DNA from: DASPKW01 sp038244055
GTDB lineage: Bacteria > Planctomycetota > Phycisphaerae > Tepidisphaerales > Tepidisphaeraceae
Assembly (NCBI GenBank): GCA_038244055.1
Contig: JBBRTW010000138.1
Span: forward strand, 1 to 14,956
Length of the DNA stretch: 14,956 nucleotides
Reading direction: 5' to 3'
The notes under the pieces were generated by a model. It was not told the origin of the DNA. It did no database searches and saw nothing but the letters and a program-made list of their open reading frames with translations. The translations under genes and the position numbers were made by a program. Shown piece after piece: positions 1 to 8,802 of this stretch; the first letter of the stretch is position 1; the number at the start of each line of letters is the position of its first letter.

Positions 1-60
1 CTGATAAACTCCCCCCCGCAACCATTTCCGCAACCGTTTACGCACGAGAAGCCGCATACT

Positions 61-138
61 CCCTCTCCCAAGCGGCGCTACAAAAGCCTCTTAGCCGCGC
101 CGCTCGACCGCCGCGTGGGAGAGGGCGGGGGTGAGGGG
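61..138. repeat. Palindromic GC-rich repeat upstream of bioF
   Basis: CCCTCTCCCA at 61-70 is the exact reverse complement of TGGGAGAGGG at 116-125, giving a 10-bp stem that encloses a GC-rich segment. It is followed by a GGGGTGAGGGG run. On the minus strand the element would read as PLTPALSHAAVERRG, a pattern I associate with dispersed intergenic repeats in planctomycetes; the family link is from memory and unchecked. It ends about 25 bases before the bioF start, so it probably lies in that gene's leader. Confidence 0.55.
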
Positions 139-148
139 TTGTCGTGGT

Positions 149-1504
149 ATGTCAACTGGCGTGATACGCAAGACAGTCGCCTGTGTGAACTCTGTTAACC
201 CCTTGGATCTCGAACAACTCATCAACGATGACCTCGCCCAGCGCGCCGCCGCCCACCAGCTTCGCCGCCGTCGCGTGCTGGAGATCATCTCTCCCACGCG
301 CGTCCGCCTCGATGGCGTCGAGTACATCAACTTCGCCTCCAACAACTATCTCGGCCTGACCCATCACCCTCGCCTGATCGAGGCCGGGCGGGCGGCGCTG
401 GAGAGCGCCGGCGCGGGAAGCGGCGCGGCGGGGCTGATCACCGGCCATTCGGCATATCACGAGTCGGCCGAACGGGCGATCGCGGCGTGGAAGGGGACGC
501 AGGGCGCGGTGATTCTGCCGAGTGGGTATCAGGCGAATCTGGCGGCGATTCAGACCTTGGCCGCACTCAATCACCGTGCGCAATTCCACGTTCTTAGACA
601 AGCCGGGACAGAGCATCGGGAGCGCAGCGACCAGAGCGCCGTCCCGGATGGCGTCGATTGCAAACAACACCCTATCGCACACGGTTCCGTGGGCCGGCGC
701 ACCGCCGGCGCGCGCTTCCTGATCGATAAACTATCGCACGCATCTTTGATCGATGCCGTTCGCGCCAGCGGCGCGGAGTTTCGCATCTTTCCTCACACTG
801 GAATGAATAAGCTCGCGCGGCTTCTGGAAGGCGCGCCGGAAAACCAGTTGCAGGTGGTGCTGACGGAGTCGATCTTCAGCATGGATGGGGATGCGGCCGA
901 CCTGGCGGGGCTGGCGAAGTTGAAGGCGATCCACAAGTTTGTGCTGGTGCTGGATGAAGCCCACGGCAGCGGCGTGTACGGCCAAGCCGGCGCGGGTTAC
1001 GCGTCCGAGATGGGATTGCAATCGATCGTGGATGTGAGCATCGTGACCCTGTCGAAAGCGCTCGGGGGATCGGGCGGCGCAGTGTGCGGATCGGCCGGAT
1101 TCTGTGCCGCGCTGCTGAATCACGGGCGGGCGTATATATATTCGACGGCCGTGAGCCCGGCGTCGGCCGCGATCGCCGAGGCGGCGGTGGGGGTGATGCG
1201 CGATGAGCCGCAGTTGCAGGCGCGGGTTCGCGAACTGGCGCGGCGGATTCGCGCGGAGGCGGCGCGGCTGGGGCTGGCGGTGCCGGCTGGCGATTCGCCG
1301 ATCGTGCCGATTATTCTGGGGAGCGAAGAGACAGCGCTGGCGGCGAGCGCGCGGTTGATGGAGATGGGTTTGCTGGTGCCTGCGGTCAGGCCACCGACGG
1401 TTCCGCGCGGGGGGAGCCGGCTACGCGTGACGGTTTCGGCTGGGCATGGGGAGGAGGAGGTGGGGAGATTGGTGAGGGGGTTGGAGGGGCTTGAGGCGAG
1501 GTAA
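149..1504 (+). CDS. bioF: 8-amino-7-oxononanoate synthase-type PLP enzyme (BioF), with internal insertion
   Basis: This is a PLP-dependent alpha-oxoamine synthase of 451 aa. BioF condenses pimeloyl-thioester and L-alanine to KAPA in biotin synthesis, in the cytoplasm. Visible motifs are ASNNYLGL (63-70), GSGAAGLITGHSAYHESAE (about 91-109), ESIFSMDGD (about 240-248), LDEAHGSGVYG (268-278) and TLSKALGG (300-307), where Lys303 should bind PLP. The C-terminal RLRVTVSAGH motif is also present. BioF proteins are usually about 385 aa. The excess comes from a short N-terminal extension and about 49 residues (141-189) between TLAAL and FLIDKLSHASL, where relatives have only a short linker. The ATG at 149 was chosen over GTG 131 because it lies beyond the upstream repeat; GTG 185 is also possible, and no good Shine-Dalgarno decides it. 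No other biotin genes are nearby, so glycine C-acetyltransferase or another family member cannot be excluded. Confidence 0.85.
   Translation: MSTGVIRKTVACVNSVNPLDLEQLINDDLAQRAAAHQLRRRRVLEIISPTRVRLDGVEYINFASNNYLGLTHHPRLIEAGRAALESAGAGSGAAGLITGHSAYHESAERAIAAWKGTQGAVILPSGYQANLAAIQTLAALNHRAQFHVLRQAGTEHRERSDQSAVPDGVDCKQHPIAHGSVGRRTAGARFLIDKLSHASLIDAVRASGAEFRIFPHTGMNKLARLLEGAPENQLQVVLTESIFSMDGDAADLAGLAKLKAIHKFVLVLDEAHGSGVYGQAGAGYASEMGLQSIVDVSIVTLSKALGGSGGAVCGSAGFCAALLNHGRAYIYSTAVSPASAAIAEAAVGVMRDEPQLQARVRELARRIRAEAARLGLAVPAGDSPIVPIILGSEETALAASARLMEMGLLVPAVRPPTVPRGGSRLRVTVSAGHGEEEVGRLVRGLEGLEAR
569..715 (+). repeat. Repeat-like in-frame insertion inside bioF
   Basis: These roughly 147 bases encode residues 141-189 of the BioF-like protein, which do not match the family and read as low-quality protein (rich in R, H, Q and G). 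The DNA contains two perfect inverted repeats: CCGGGAC (603-609) with GTCCCGG (641-647), and GCCGGCG with CGCCGGC around 693-709. The length is a multiple of three with no stop, so the frame survives. A 9-base direct repeat, CTATCGCAC, occurs at 672-680 and 731-739 near its right end. The features fit a mobile palindromic element inserted into a coding region, but the exact borders are inferred. Confidence 0.5.
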
Positions 1505-1847
1505 TGAAATGGTGCGAATGGCTTGAGCCCTTTGTCGTTTCCCAATTCTGGGGATCGACGAGAATTGCCATACTGGATACCGCAGTGGCGCGCAGGGATG
1601 AAAGTGGCTCACTCCGTTTCCATCCAGTTTGACATGCAGGCGCTGCTATTTTAGCTTGCGCTGCGGACACGCACACGCGGCCAAATCGCAGCGCCGACAT
1701 CTGAAATAAAATACATTTGTTTAATTCGCAGTTATTTTTCTTGCATGCTTCGATGATATCCCAATAATCAACTTTCACTCGGGACGGGGACCCAGGGCGG
1801 GCCATCCATCTACGCGAGCTTCGAGTCATTTCTTGGAAGGAGCCCCC
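1505..1847. other. Intergenic region, bioF to LEPR protein
   Basis: These 343 bases hold no convincing gene. The middle (about 1700-1770) is distinctly AT-rich compared with its surroundings and is the likeliest place for the promoter of the downstream secreted-protein gene, although no clear -35/-10 pair stands out. The stretch from about 1759 to 1810 (ATCCCAATAATCAACTTTC, then a GGGAC-rich part) resembles a dispersed repeat to me, without proof. No terminator hairpin with a T-run was seen after bioF. Confidence 0.4.
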
Positions 1848-3269
1848 ATGTTGGGCCTGTTTAGAAAGCGCCGGTGTTCTGTTGCAATTGCGGCCGCCGT
1901 CAAGCCGCTGATCGAATCGCTTGAACCCCGGCAGATGTTGTCGACGACTGTGCCGACTGGCTTTGTGAAGCTGAATTCGTCGCCGATCAGCGTGCAATCG
2001 TTGTCGAGCGCGCCCACGCAGACGGGGATCACGCTCGAAAGCGGCAAGAGCTATTTCGTCGTCGCATCCGGCAGTCATGTACTGGCCCCAGGGCGAAACG
2101 CCGACGCCCAGACTTACATGACCAGCACCAGCCAGAGTTCTTGGAATCTAACCGCCGGGCCGCACCTGCATGTCAGCGGCGTTTCGACATGAGGTCCGTA
2201 TCAGTCGGACCACGTCTACGGTGCGCAAATCACCGGCAGCGGCAGCCAACTGGCACCATGGATCAGCGACAGCAATTACTCCGACAACAGTGGTTATCTT
2301 TCGCTGGACATGTACGAACAACTGCCTCTCGTCAGCGTTGCGGCGACCGACGTAACGGGGTCCGAAAACGCGCAGGATCCCGTCGCCTTTACCTTCAGCA
2401 GATCGGGACCGGTTTCGGAACCCTTGTCTGTCTCCTTTGACCTCAGCGGCACCGCGATGCCGACATTGGCGGACGAAAACGGCCAGCCACTTTCAACCGA
2501 TGCGGATTATCTGATCGATCAGAAGGTTACGTTTGCATCGGGCAAATACCAGGTGACGATCCCCGCCGGCCAGAGCAGCGTGATTGTTACGATGACGCCG
2601 CTGAACGATTCGATCAATGCCGAATCGACCGAGAACATTCATGTGGCGATCGCCGTGCCGGCCGGAGTTTTCACATATGAGCCGACCCCCGAGCAGGATG
2701 AGGCCGATGGCTATATCAAGCCGCTCAAGGTCGACTTCGAACTCTGGAATGAAGGCGGCAATACCGTCAGCCAAGCTGATATCAGCAAGGCGATCCAGGA
2801 TTTGGATTCGGCTGAGTCAGCGGTGCGCGAGACGGCAAAAACCAATCTGACCAATTGGCTTAAGAACGATAATGGTCTGGCGTCAATTTACGAGCAACAG
2901 CGAGATGGCCTACTTGTGGAAGGCCAAGGCAGGTTGGACGCCATTATCAACAGCGTGACCCCCATCAAAATCGATTCGATTTTTGGAGGCACAGTCAAGC
3001 TCTCGCTTCGGTTGCCAGCCGAGGCGGGTGTCGTTACGAAGGTCACCGATTACATTCCATATCAGAATGGAAACGTCAAACGCACCATGGGCGTGGATGG
3101 TCCGGATGTGATTGAGCCGGGCCAGTCTGAACTCCCCGACCTGGTGCTGACTCCGCTCAAAGAAACCGACAGTGTTTCGATCGAGATCACGATTGAACGG
3201 ACCGACGCCGCAGGAAATGTCACCTATCAGAAGCAGACGTTCGAGATTAAGATTCGCGAATACGAATGA
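1848..3269 (+). pseudogene. LEPR-signal secreted protein, interrupted by an in-frame TGA
   Basis: Read through one TGA at 2190-2192, this is a 473-codon gene. The ATG at 1848 has a good AAGGAG site at 1837-1842. Residues about 19-31 (VKPLIESLEPRQMLS region) are the planctomycete LEPR-type N-terminal signal, implying export to the cell surface or outside. Residues about 35-155 look like a lectin-type beta-sandwich similar to the PA-IL/LecA family (TLESGKSYFVVASG, then DSNYSDNSGYLSLDM after the stop). From about 160 to 265 there is a Calx-beta-like domain (SENAQDPVAFTFSRSG, IPAGQSSVIVTMTPLND). A helical, charged segment and a final beta-rich part follow. Codons on both sides of the TGA are in the same frame and continue one domain (GPYQSDHVYGAQITGSGSQL follows directly), so a Trp or other sense codon was probably lost. 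Alternatives are a sequencing error, a young pseudogene, or readthrough. The final TGA overlaps the next gene's ATG. The role is unknown; the domain calls come from pattern recognition. Confidence 0.7.
2190..2211 (+). other. In-frame TGA followed directly by a stem-loop
   Basis: The TGA at 2190-2192 is the only stop in this frame between 1848 and 3267. The next base begins a perfect 6-bp stem, GGTCCG (2193-2198) with CGGACC (2206-2211), around a 7-base loop. The stem is also coding (G-P-Y-Q-S-D-H), so it may be chance. It is shorter and closer than a normal bacterial selenocysteine insertion element, and the loop does not fit that consensus well. Confidence 0.45.
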
Positions 3270-4138
3270 ATCCCATGGAGGCCGCAAAAGACCACATTCA
3301 CGCGCTATCATATGCACCCAAGCCCGCCCGGATTTCCCGCAAGGGAATCCGGCGCGGTTTGTTGTTATCGATATTAATTGCCTTTTGCGTTGTGGCGTGG
3401 ATCTTTGGCAGGCCGTACCTTGCGCAGGCCCGATACCTGCAGCTCCAGGCACACGTTGCCGCGCTTTCATTGCCTCATGATAAGGTGGTCTTCGAGACGG
3501 CGGCCGGTGCCGCGGCACATTTGCGAAACGCGCAGGAATATCGAGGCCCGCGGAATCCGTATTTTGCCGTCAAATGGACGCCGCGTCCGCCGAGCGATTG
3601 GCAGCCACCCGCCCATTTCTATTTGCGTGACTTCGACGACTGGGCACCGATGAGGGCGGGTGACAAGCAGGATGCACTGGCATTCGTCCATGAACGCAGG
3701 TCAAAGGGAGGGGCGCTGCGAACGGTTTCGCTCACATTTGGTTGTTGTGAATTTGGTCCTGAAGGTTTTGCTGTAGCCGCACAGGCGAACTCGTGGTTGC
3801 CGGCATCTTGGCAGCCCGGAAGCCGCGCCGTCAGCGAAGCAAGAGTATCAAAGTTTTTCCCAATGGATTTCACACCGTCCTACAAGCTCGGGATCGAGCA
3901 GTCACTGCGAGTATTTTCGGGCGAAGTGGATGACACCAACGAATCGCATTTTGTCGTGCGTTTCGAGCTCTCAGGCATCAAGTGGCGGCTACACGGTTGG
4001 CTACGTGACCCCGGTACTGAACCACGCGGGGCGAAACGAACCGGCCTCCCATGGATCGCGCTTTCCTTTAAATTAGATCAACCCAGCACAACGCGCTTGA
4101 GCGATGGCGATCAACCGTCGACTCAACCGAAACATTAA
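3266..4138 (+). CDS. Hypothetical protein with one N-terminal membrane anchor
   Basis: I do not recognise this 290-aa protein. A basic stretch (residues about 19-30, RISRKGIRR) precedes one hydrophobic helix (about 31-48, GLLLSILIAFCVVAWIFG). The rest is then probably on the outside of the cytoplasmic membrane (type II orientation by the positive-inside rule). The exported part is rich in aromatic residues and proline (YFAVKWTPRPPSDWQPP, HFYLRDFDDW) and has no catalytic motif I can name. The ATG at 3266 overlaps the stop of the preceding LEPR gene (ATGA), suggesting translational coupling; Met4 (3275) is an alternative start. The C-terminal 20 residues (TTRLSDGDQPSTQPKH) look disordered. If the upstream TGA stops ribosomes, polar effects on this gene would be expected. 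Confidence 0.65.
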   Translation: MNPMEAAKDHIHALSYAPKPARISRKGIRRGLLLSILIAFCVVAWIFGRPYLAQARYLQLQAHVAALSLPHDKVVFETAAGAAAHLRNAQEYRGPRNPYFAVKWTPRPPSDWQPPAHFYLRDFDDWAPMRAGDKQDALAFVHERRSKGGALRTVSLTFGCCEFGPEGFAVAAQANSWLPASWQPGSRAVSEARVSKFFPMDFTPSYKLGIEQSLRVFSGEVDDTNESHFVVRFELSGIKWRLHGWLRDPGTEPRGAKRTGLPWIALSFKLDQPSTTRLSDGDQPSTQPKH

Positions 4139-4292
4139 ACGAGGGAAAAGGCTCCGTGAACAGGATGCTGCTCCCAAAAAACGTTTAGCTCGGCGACTTA
4201 CAGACTGATCGGCCAACCAGGGCGGCCTTTCCGGTAGAGAGGAGATGGAGTTCATTCACGCGGCCTTGTAACGGGGTATGTTCAAAATTGCC

Positions 4293-6335
<2,043 letters not shown>

Positions 6336-6469
6336 TGTCGTAAGTCCCTCTGGGCTTCTTCCCCGCCGGGCCATCACTTCCCGAAGCGAGTCAGGAGGAA
6401 TGATATACCACAGTGGGGGTTATGCGTCACATTTTCTGGGTTGGGCGACATAAAAATACGAGGGGGGGG

Positions 6470-6599
6470 AATTAAACGCGAAGTCCGCGGCAAATTAAAC
6501 GCGAAGGCCGCCAAGAGCGCGAAAGCAGACGCGAAGAAGAAAGATTTTGTTGTTTTCTTCGCGGTTTACTTCGCGCCTTCGCGGCCTTCGCGTTTAATT
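6470..6599. repeat. Long inverted repeat between aguA and speA
   Basis: AATTAAACGCGAAGGCCGC at 6493-6511 has its exact reverse complement at 6581-6599 (19 bp). A second, inner pair, GCGAAGAA (6531-6538) with TTCTTCGC (6555-6562), could extend the hairpin. A partial extra copy of the left end (AATTAAACGCGAAG) starts at 6470. It is non-coding, lies 15 bases after the aguA stop and 130 or more bases before speA on the transcribed strand, and could end or stabilise the aguA transcript. The sequence style matches repeats that read as NAKAAKSAKADAKK in frame, which I recall from planctomycete and verrucomicrobial genomes; this is unverified. Confidence 0.75.
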
Positions 6600-6613
6600 G
6601 GGCCTGTCGGCAG

Positions 6614-7693
6614 TCAGAACTTCGGCATCTGCTGGGTCAGGCAGTGGATCGCGCCCAGGCCCCAGATCAGTTCGACGCAGTCGATGCCGATGACCTTTCG
6701 GGCGGGCAGGGCTTTCTGGAGGGTATCGAGGGCTTTGCGGTCGTTCTTGCGGTGGCGGAAGGTGGGGACCAGGAGTGCGCCGTTGATGAAGTAGAAATTG
6801 ACGTAGGTGGCGGGCAGTCGCTGGCTATCGAATTCCACGACGCCGGGCATGGGGATTTCGACGATATTGAACGCCCGGCCGGCCTGATCCTTGAGCATTC
6901 TTACCCGCTTGAGGTTCTCGCGGAGAATCTTGTAATTCTCATCCTTCGGATCCTCCTCAACGGCCACGACGATCGTCCGCTCGTTGATGAAACGGGCCAG
7001 GTCGTCGATATGGCCATCGGTGTCATCGCCGGCGATGCCGTCGCCGAGCCAGAGGATGTGGGATTGGCCGTAACAGTCCTTGAGATACTGTTCGATTTCG
7101 GTCTTCGAGAGCTTGGGATTGCGGTTCTTGTTCAGGAGGCATTGCTCGGTGGTCAGGATGCAGCCTGCGCCGTTGAAATCGACCGCGCCGCCTTCCATGA
7201 TGATGCCGGGATAGAAGATGGGGAGCTTGAATTCCTCGGCGATGCGGGTGGGGACGGCATCATCATCATCGTAGGGTGGGTATTTGCCGCCCCAGGCGTT
7301 GAAGCCCCAGTCGACGATGGCGGCGTGGGTTTTTCCGCCCTTGCCGCGCGGCGCCTTGAGGACAAATGCCGGCCCGTGGTCGCGGCACCAGGATTCGTTG
7401 GTCTTGATGGGGTGGAAGAAGATATTTTCCAGCGGGCAGCCGTTGGATTTGAGCTGCTCCTTAACGATGCGCTCATAATTGCCGTTGGGAACATTGATGT
7501 GAACCTGCTCGCGGGGTGCGATCTCGCGAATGATCCGGGCCAGGTTTTCGGGGACGGTGTGGTATTTATCTGGGAACGAAATCCCCTCGGGGCGCGGCCA
7601 GGAGAACCAGGTGCCTCGGTGGGGATGCCATTCGGGAGGGAAGGAGTAGCCGAGGGAGGCGGGGGTTTGATTGAGGATTTTGAGTTTGGGCAT
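6614..7693 (-). CDS. aguA: Agmatine deiminase
   Basis: Hydrolyses agmatine to N-carbamoylputrescine and ammonia, the second step of the arginine-to-putrescine route; cytoplasmic member of the guanidino-group-modifying pentein superfamily. The 359-aa product has all expected motifs: WCRDHGP (102-108), IMEGGAVDFNG (165-175), GDDTDGHIDDLARF (222-235) and the nucleophile Cys351 in GAIHCLTQQ near the C-terminus. ATG 7693 was chosen because MPKLKILNQTPASLGY leads straight into the family's YSFPPEWHPH N-terminus. A longer frame to 7777 only translates a palindromic repeat just upstream (GGQCPPY). No Shine-Dalgarno is visible before this ATG, since the repeat ends only 7 bases away. It lies between the small membrane protein gene (157 bp upstream) and speA (278 bp downstream), both on the same strand. 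Confidence 0.96.
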   Translation of the reverse strand: MPKLKILNQTPASLGYSFPPEWHPHRGTWFSWPRPEGISFPDKYHTVPENLARIIREIAPREQVHINVPNGNYERIVKEQLKSNGCPLENIFFHPIKTNESWCRDHGPAFVLKAPRGKGGKTHAAIVDWGFNAWGGKYPPYDDDDAVPTRIAEEFKLPIFYPGIIMEGGAVDFNGAGCILTTEQCLLNKNRNPKLSKTEIEQYLKDCYGQSHILWLGDGIAGDDTDGHIDDLARFINERTIVVAVEEDPKDENYKILRENLKRVRMLKDQAGRAFNIVEIPMPGVVEFDSQRLPATYVNFYFINGALLVPTFRHRKNDRKALDTLQKALPARKVIGIDCVELIWGLGAIHCLTQQMPKF

Positions 7694-7696
7694 TTT

Positions 7697-7719
7697 GTAG
7701 GGTGGGCACTGCCCACCGT
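7697..7719. repeat. GGTGGGCA palindrome next to the aguA start
   Basis: GGTGGGCA (7701-7708), one central C, then TGCCCACC (7710-7717) form a perfect 17-base palindrome. It ends 7 bases upstream of the aguA ATG on the transcribed strand, where a ribosome binding site would normally be. In mRNA it would form a very stable hairpin. The motif (GTAGGGTGGGCACTGCCCACC style) recurs in planctomycete genomes in my recollection; not checked. Confidence 0.65.
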
Positions 7720-7850
7720 GGGTTCGAACGACAAAGTGAAATCGCCAAGTAGAAAAACTCGGGCGGTGCGGAAACATACCCGGCCTGCGCGGGCATTCAA
7801 CTGTGGCATGAATGGTATTGCACGAAGCAGCACAGCCCCGTCACTTGCGC

Positions 7851-8210
7851 TCAACCAGCTCTGATTCGAATCCAGAAGTAACAAATGAATGCACCGTCGA
7901 GCGCCAACGCGAGCAATGGGAACGTCTTGCTTGTATGTCGCTCGAACATCCCGCCGATCCCCAGAAGGGCGGAAAACACAAACAGGAGTGTCGCGGCCAG
8001 TGCGCCCACGGCTGCGGCACTGGTCAGCATCCCGACGATTGCAAACACCCAGGCTAAAACAGCAAAGAGCAGGGCGCTACAGGCAAGAAATGTGTCTTCG
8101 CCTCGGTTGATACGATGCAACAGCCCTCTGAGGATGCGCGGCCTGTCGCCGTCCACGCCTTGGTAGTTCAAAATTGGCCGGTCGGGTTGTTTGGGCTGCT
8201 CGTCGGCCAT
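7851..8210 (-). CDS. Small three-helix membrane protein, function unknown
   Basis: I do not recognise this 119-aa protein. A polar N-terminus (residues 1-38, many D, P, Q and R) precedes three predicted membrane helices: about 41-61 (FLACSALLFAVLAWVFAIVGM), 64-86 and 98-114. A short FERHTSK loop lies between helices 2 and 3, and it ends in a basic IRIRAG. No transport or enzyme motif is visible. It lies on the same strand as its neighbours, 48 bp after the small paralog at 8259-8513 and 157 bp before aguA. It could therefore be co-transcribed with the polyamine genes, but nothing in its sequence ties it to polyamine transport. The Shine-Dalgarno is weak (GAGAGATGG). Confidence 0.7.
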   Translation of the reverse strand: MADEQPKQPDRPILNYQGVDGDRPRILRGLLHRINRGEDTFLACSALLFAVLAWVFAIVGMLTSAAAVGALAATLLFVFSALLGIGGMFERHTSKTFPLLALALDGAFICYFWIRIRAG

Positions 8211-8258
8211 TTAACCATCTCTCAGTGACCACCGCTTCCAAGCCGCGTCGGAGCGGAG

Positions 8259-8513
8259 TCAAATTCTCTTCTTCGCTTTTCGCTGCCCGTTTGACCGATG
8301 CTCAATCCGGATGATCTCATCGAATCCGAATCGGTCGTAGCTCTTCGCCTGATGTGTGCCTTTTTTCAATCCGATGAGGACCAAAACTCCGTATCCCAAC
8401 AGGTGCGCCACTTCTCGGAATGGAATGTCAAACTTTCGCCCTTCCGTCAAATGCAATCGCAGTGGGATAAATGGGTCGCGATCAATTTCGGCGGATACCT
8501 GTTCTTTTTGCAT
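8259..8513 (-). CDS. Small conserved-type protein, tandem paralog B
   Basis: An 84-aa soluble protein of unknown function. It aligns over most of its length with the product of the next gene upstream (8557-8778): DPFIPLRLHLTEGRKFDIP here against VAFVPFRLHLVRGKEVDVL there, followed by GVLVLIGL / AVLVLQSG and DEIIRIE / RNIERLE. The shared pattern, F-x-P-x-R-L-H-L-x-x-G followed by a hydrophobic strand and ending in I-x-R-I-E, suggests a small beta-rich domain that I associate with many unannotated planctomycete proteins. ATG 8513 has GGAGAAAG just upstream; a TTG at 8528 would add five residues. The C-terminus is strongly basic (RSNGQRKAKKRI), unlike its paralog, hinting at nucleic-acid or acidic-partner binding (speculative). 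Confidence 0.7.
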   Translation of the reverse strand: MQKEQVSAEIDRDPFIPLRLHLTEGRKFDIPFREVAHLLGYGVLVLIGLKKGTHQAKSYDRFGFDEIIRIEHRSNGQRKAKKRI

Positions 8514-8556
8514 GATATCTTTCTCCAACGATCAGGGCGTCCGGGCACCCGACCTA

Positions 8557-8778
8557 TTATTCGAGTTGCTCCAAGCGTTCAATGTTTCGAAGCGCCACGA
8601 CATCGTAGCCTTTCCTGGCAGGCGTTGTCCTCCCCGATTGCAGCACAAGCACCGCGTTTTGAAGCATGAAGGCCATATTGGCATGTAAGACATCTACTTC
8701 CTTTCCACGTACCAAATGAAGTCGAAAGGGAACAAACGCAACTTTTTCGAGTTCCGATCGAACGTCCTCGCTGGTCAT
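8557..8778 (-). CDS. Small conserved-type protein, tandem paralog A
   Basis: A 73-aa soluble protein of unknown function, a diverged duplicate of its downstream neighbour (8259-8513). The shared core is F-[IV]-P-[LF]-R-L-H-L-x-x-G-[RK], then [AG]-V-L-V-L and a terminal I-x-R-[IL]-E. It starts at ATG 8778 with AAGGA 8-12 bases upstream. It follows the aguB stop by only 24 bp and precedes the paralog by 43 bp, so the three are probably one transcript. No catalytic residues, metal-binding cluster or membrane helix is seen. Confidence 0.72.
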   Translation of the reverse strand: MTSEDVRSELEKVAFVPFRLHLVRGKEVDVLHANMAFMLQNAVLVLQSGRTTPARKGYDVVALRNIERLEQLE

Positions 8779-8802
8779 GCCATTTTCCTTCCCGTCGCCG
8801 AA

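Noticed and set aside
1386..2078. 230-codon minus-strand frame spanning bioF end, spacer and LEPR gene start
   Set aside because: It crosses two well-supported plus-strand genes and has no family features; the spacer part (RPGSPSRVKVDYWDIIE) may simply be a translated repeat.
2190..2230. Selenocysteine insertion at the TGA
   Set aside because: The stem begins directly after the TGA with its loop only 6-12 bases away, unlike the bacterial SECIS geometry, and the site fits Trp better than Cys in context.
6644..7864. 406-codon open frame opposite aguA
   Set aside because: Antisense shadow of aguA; low-complexity composition and no ribosome binding site or family motif.
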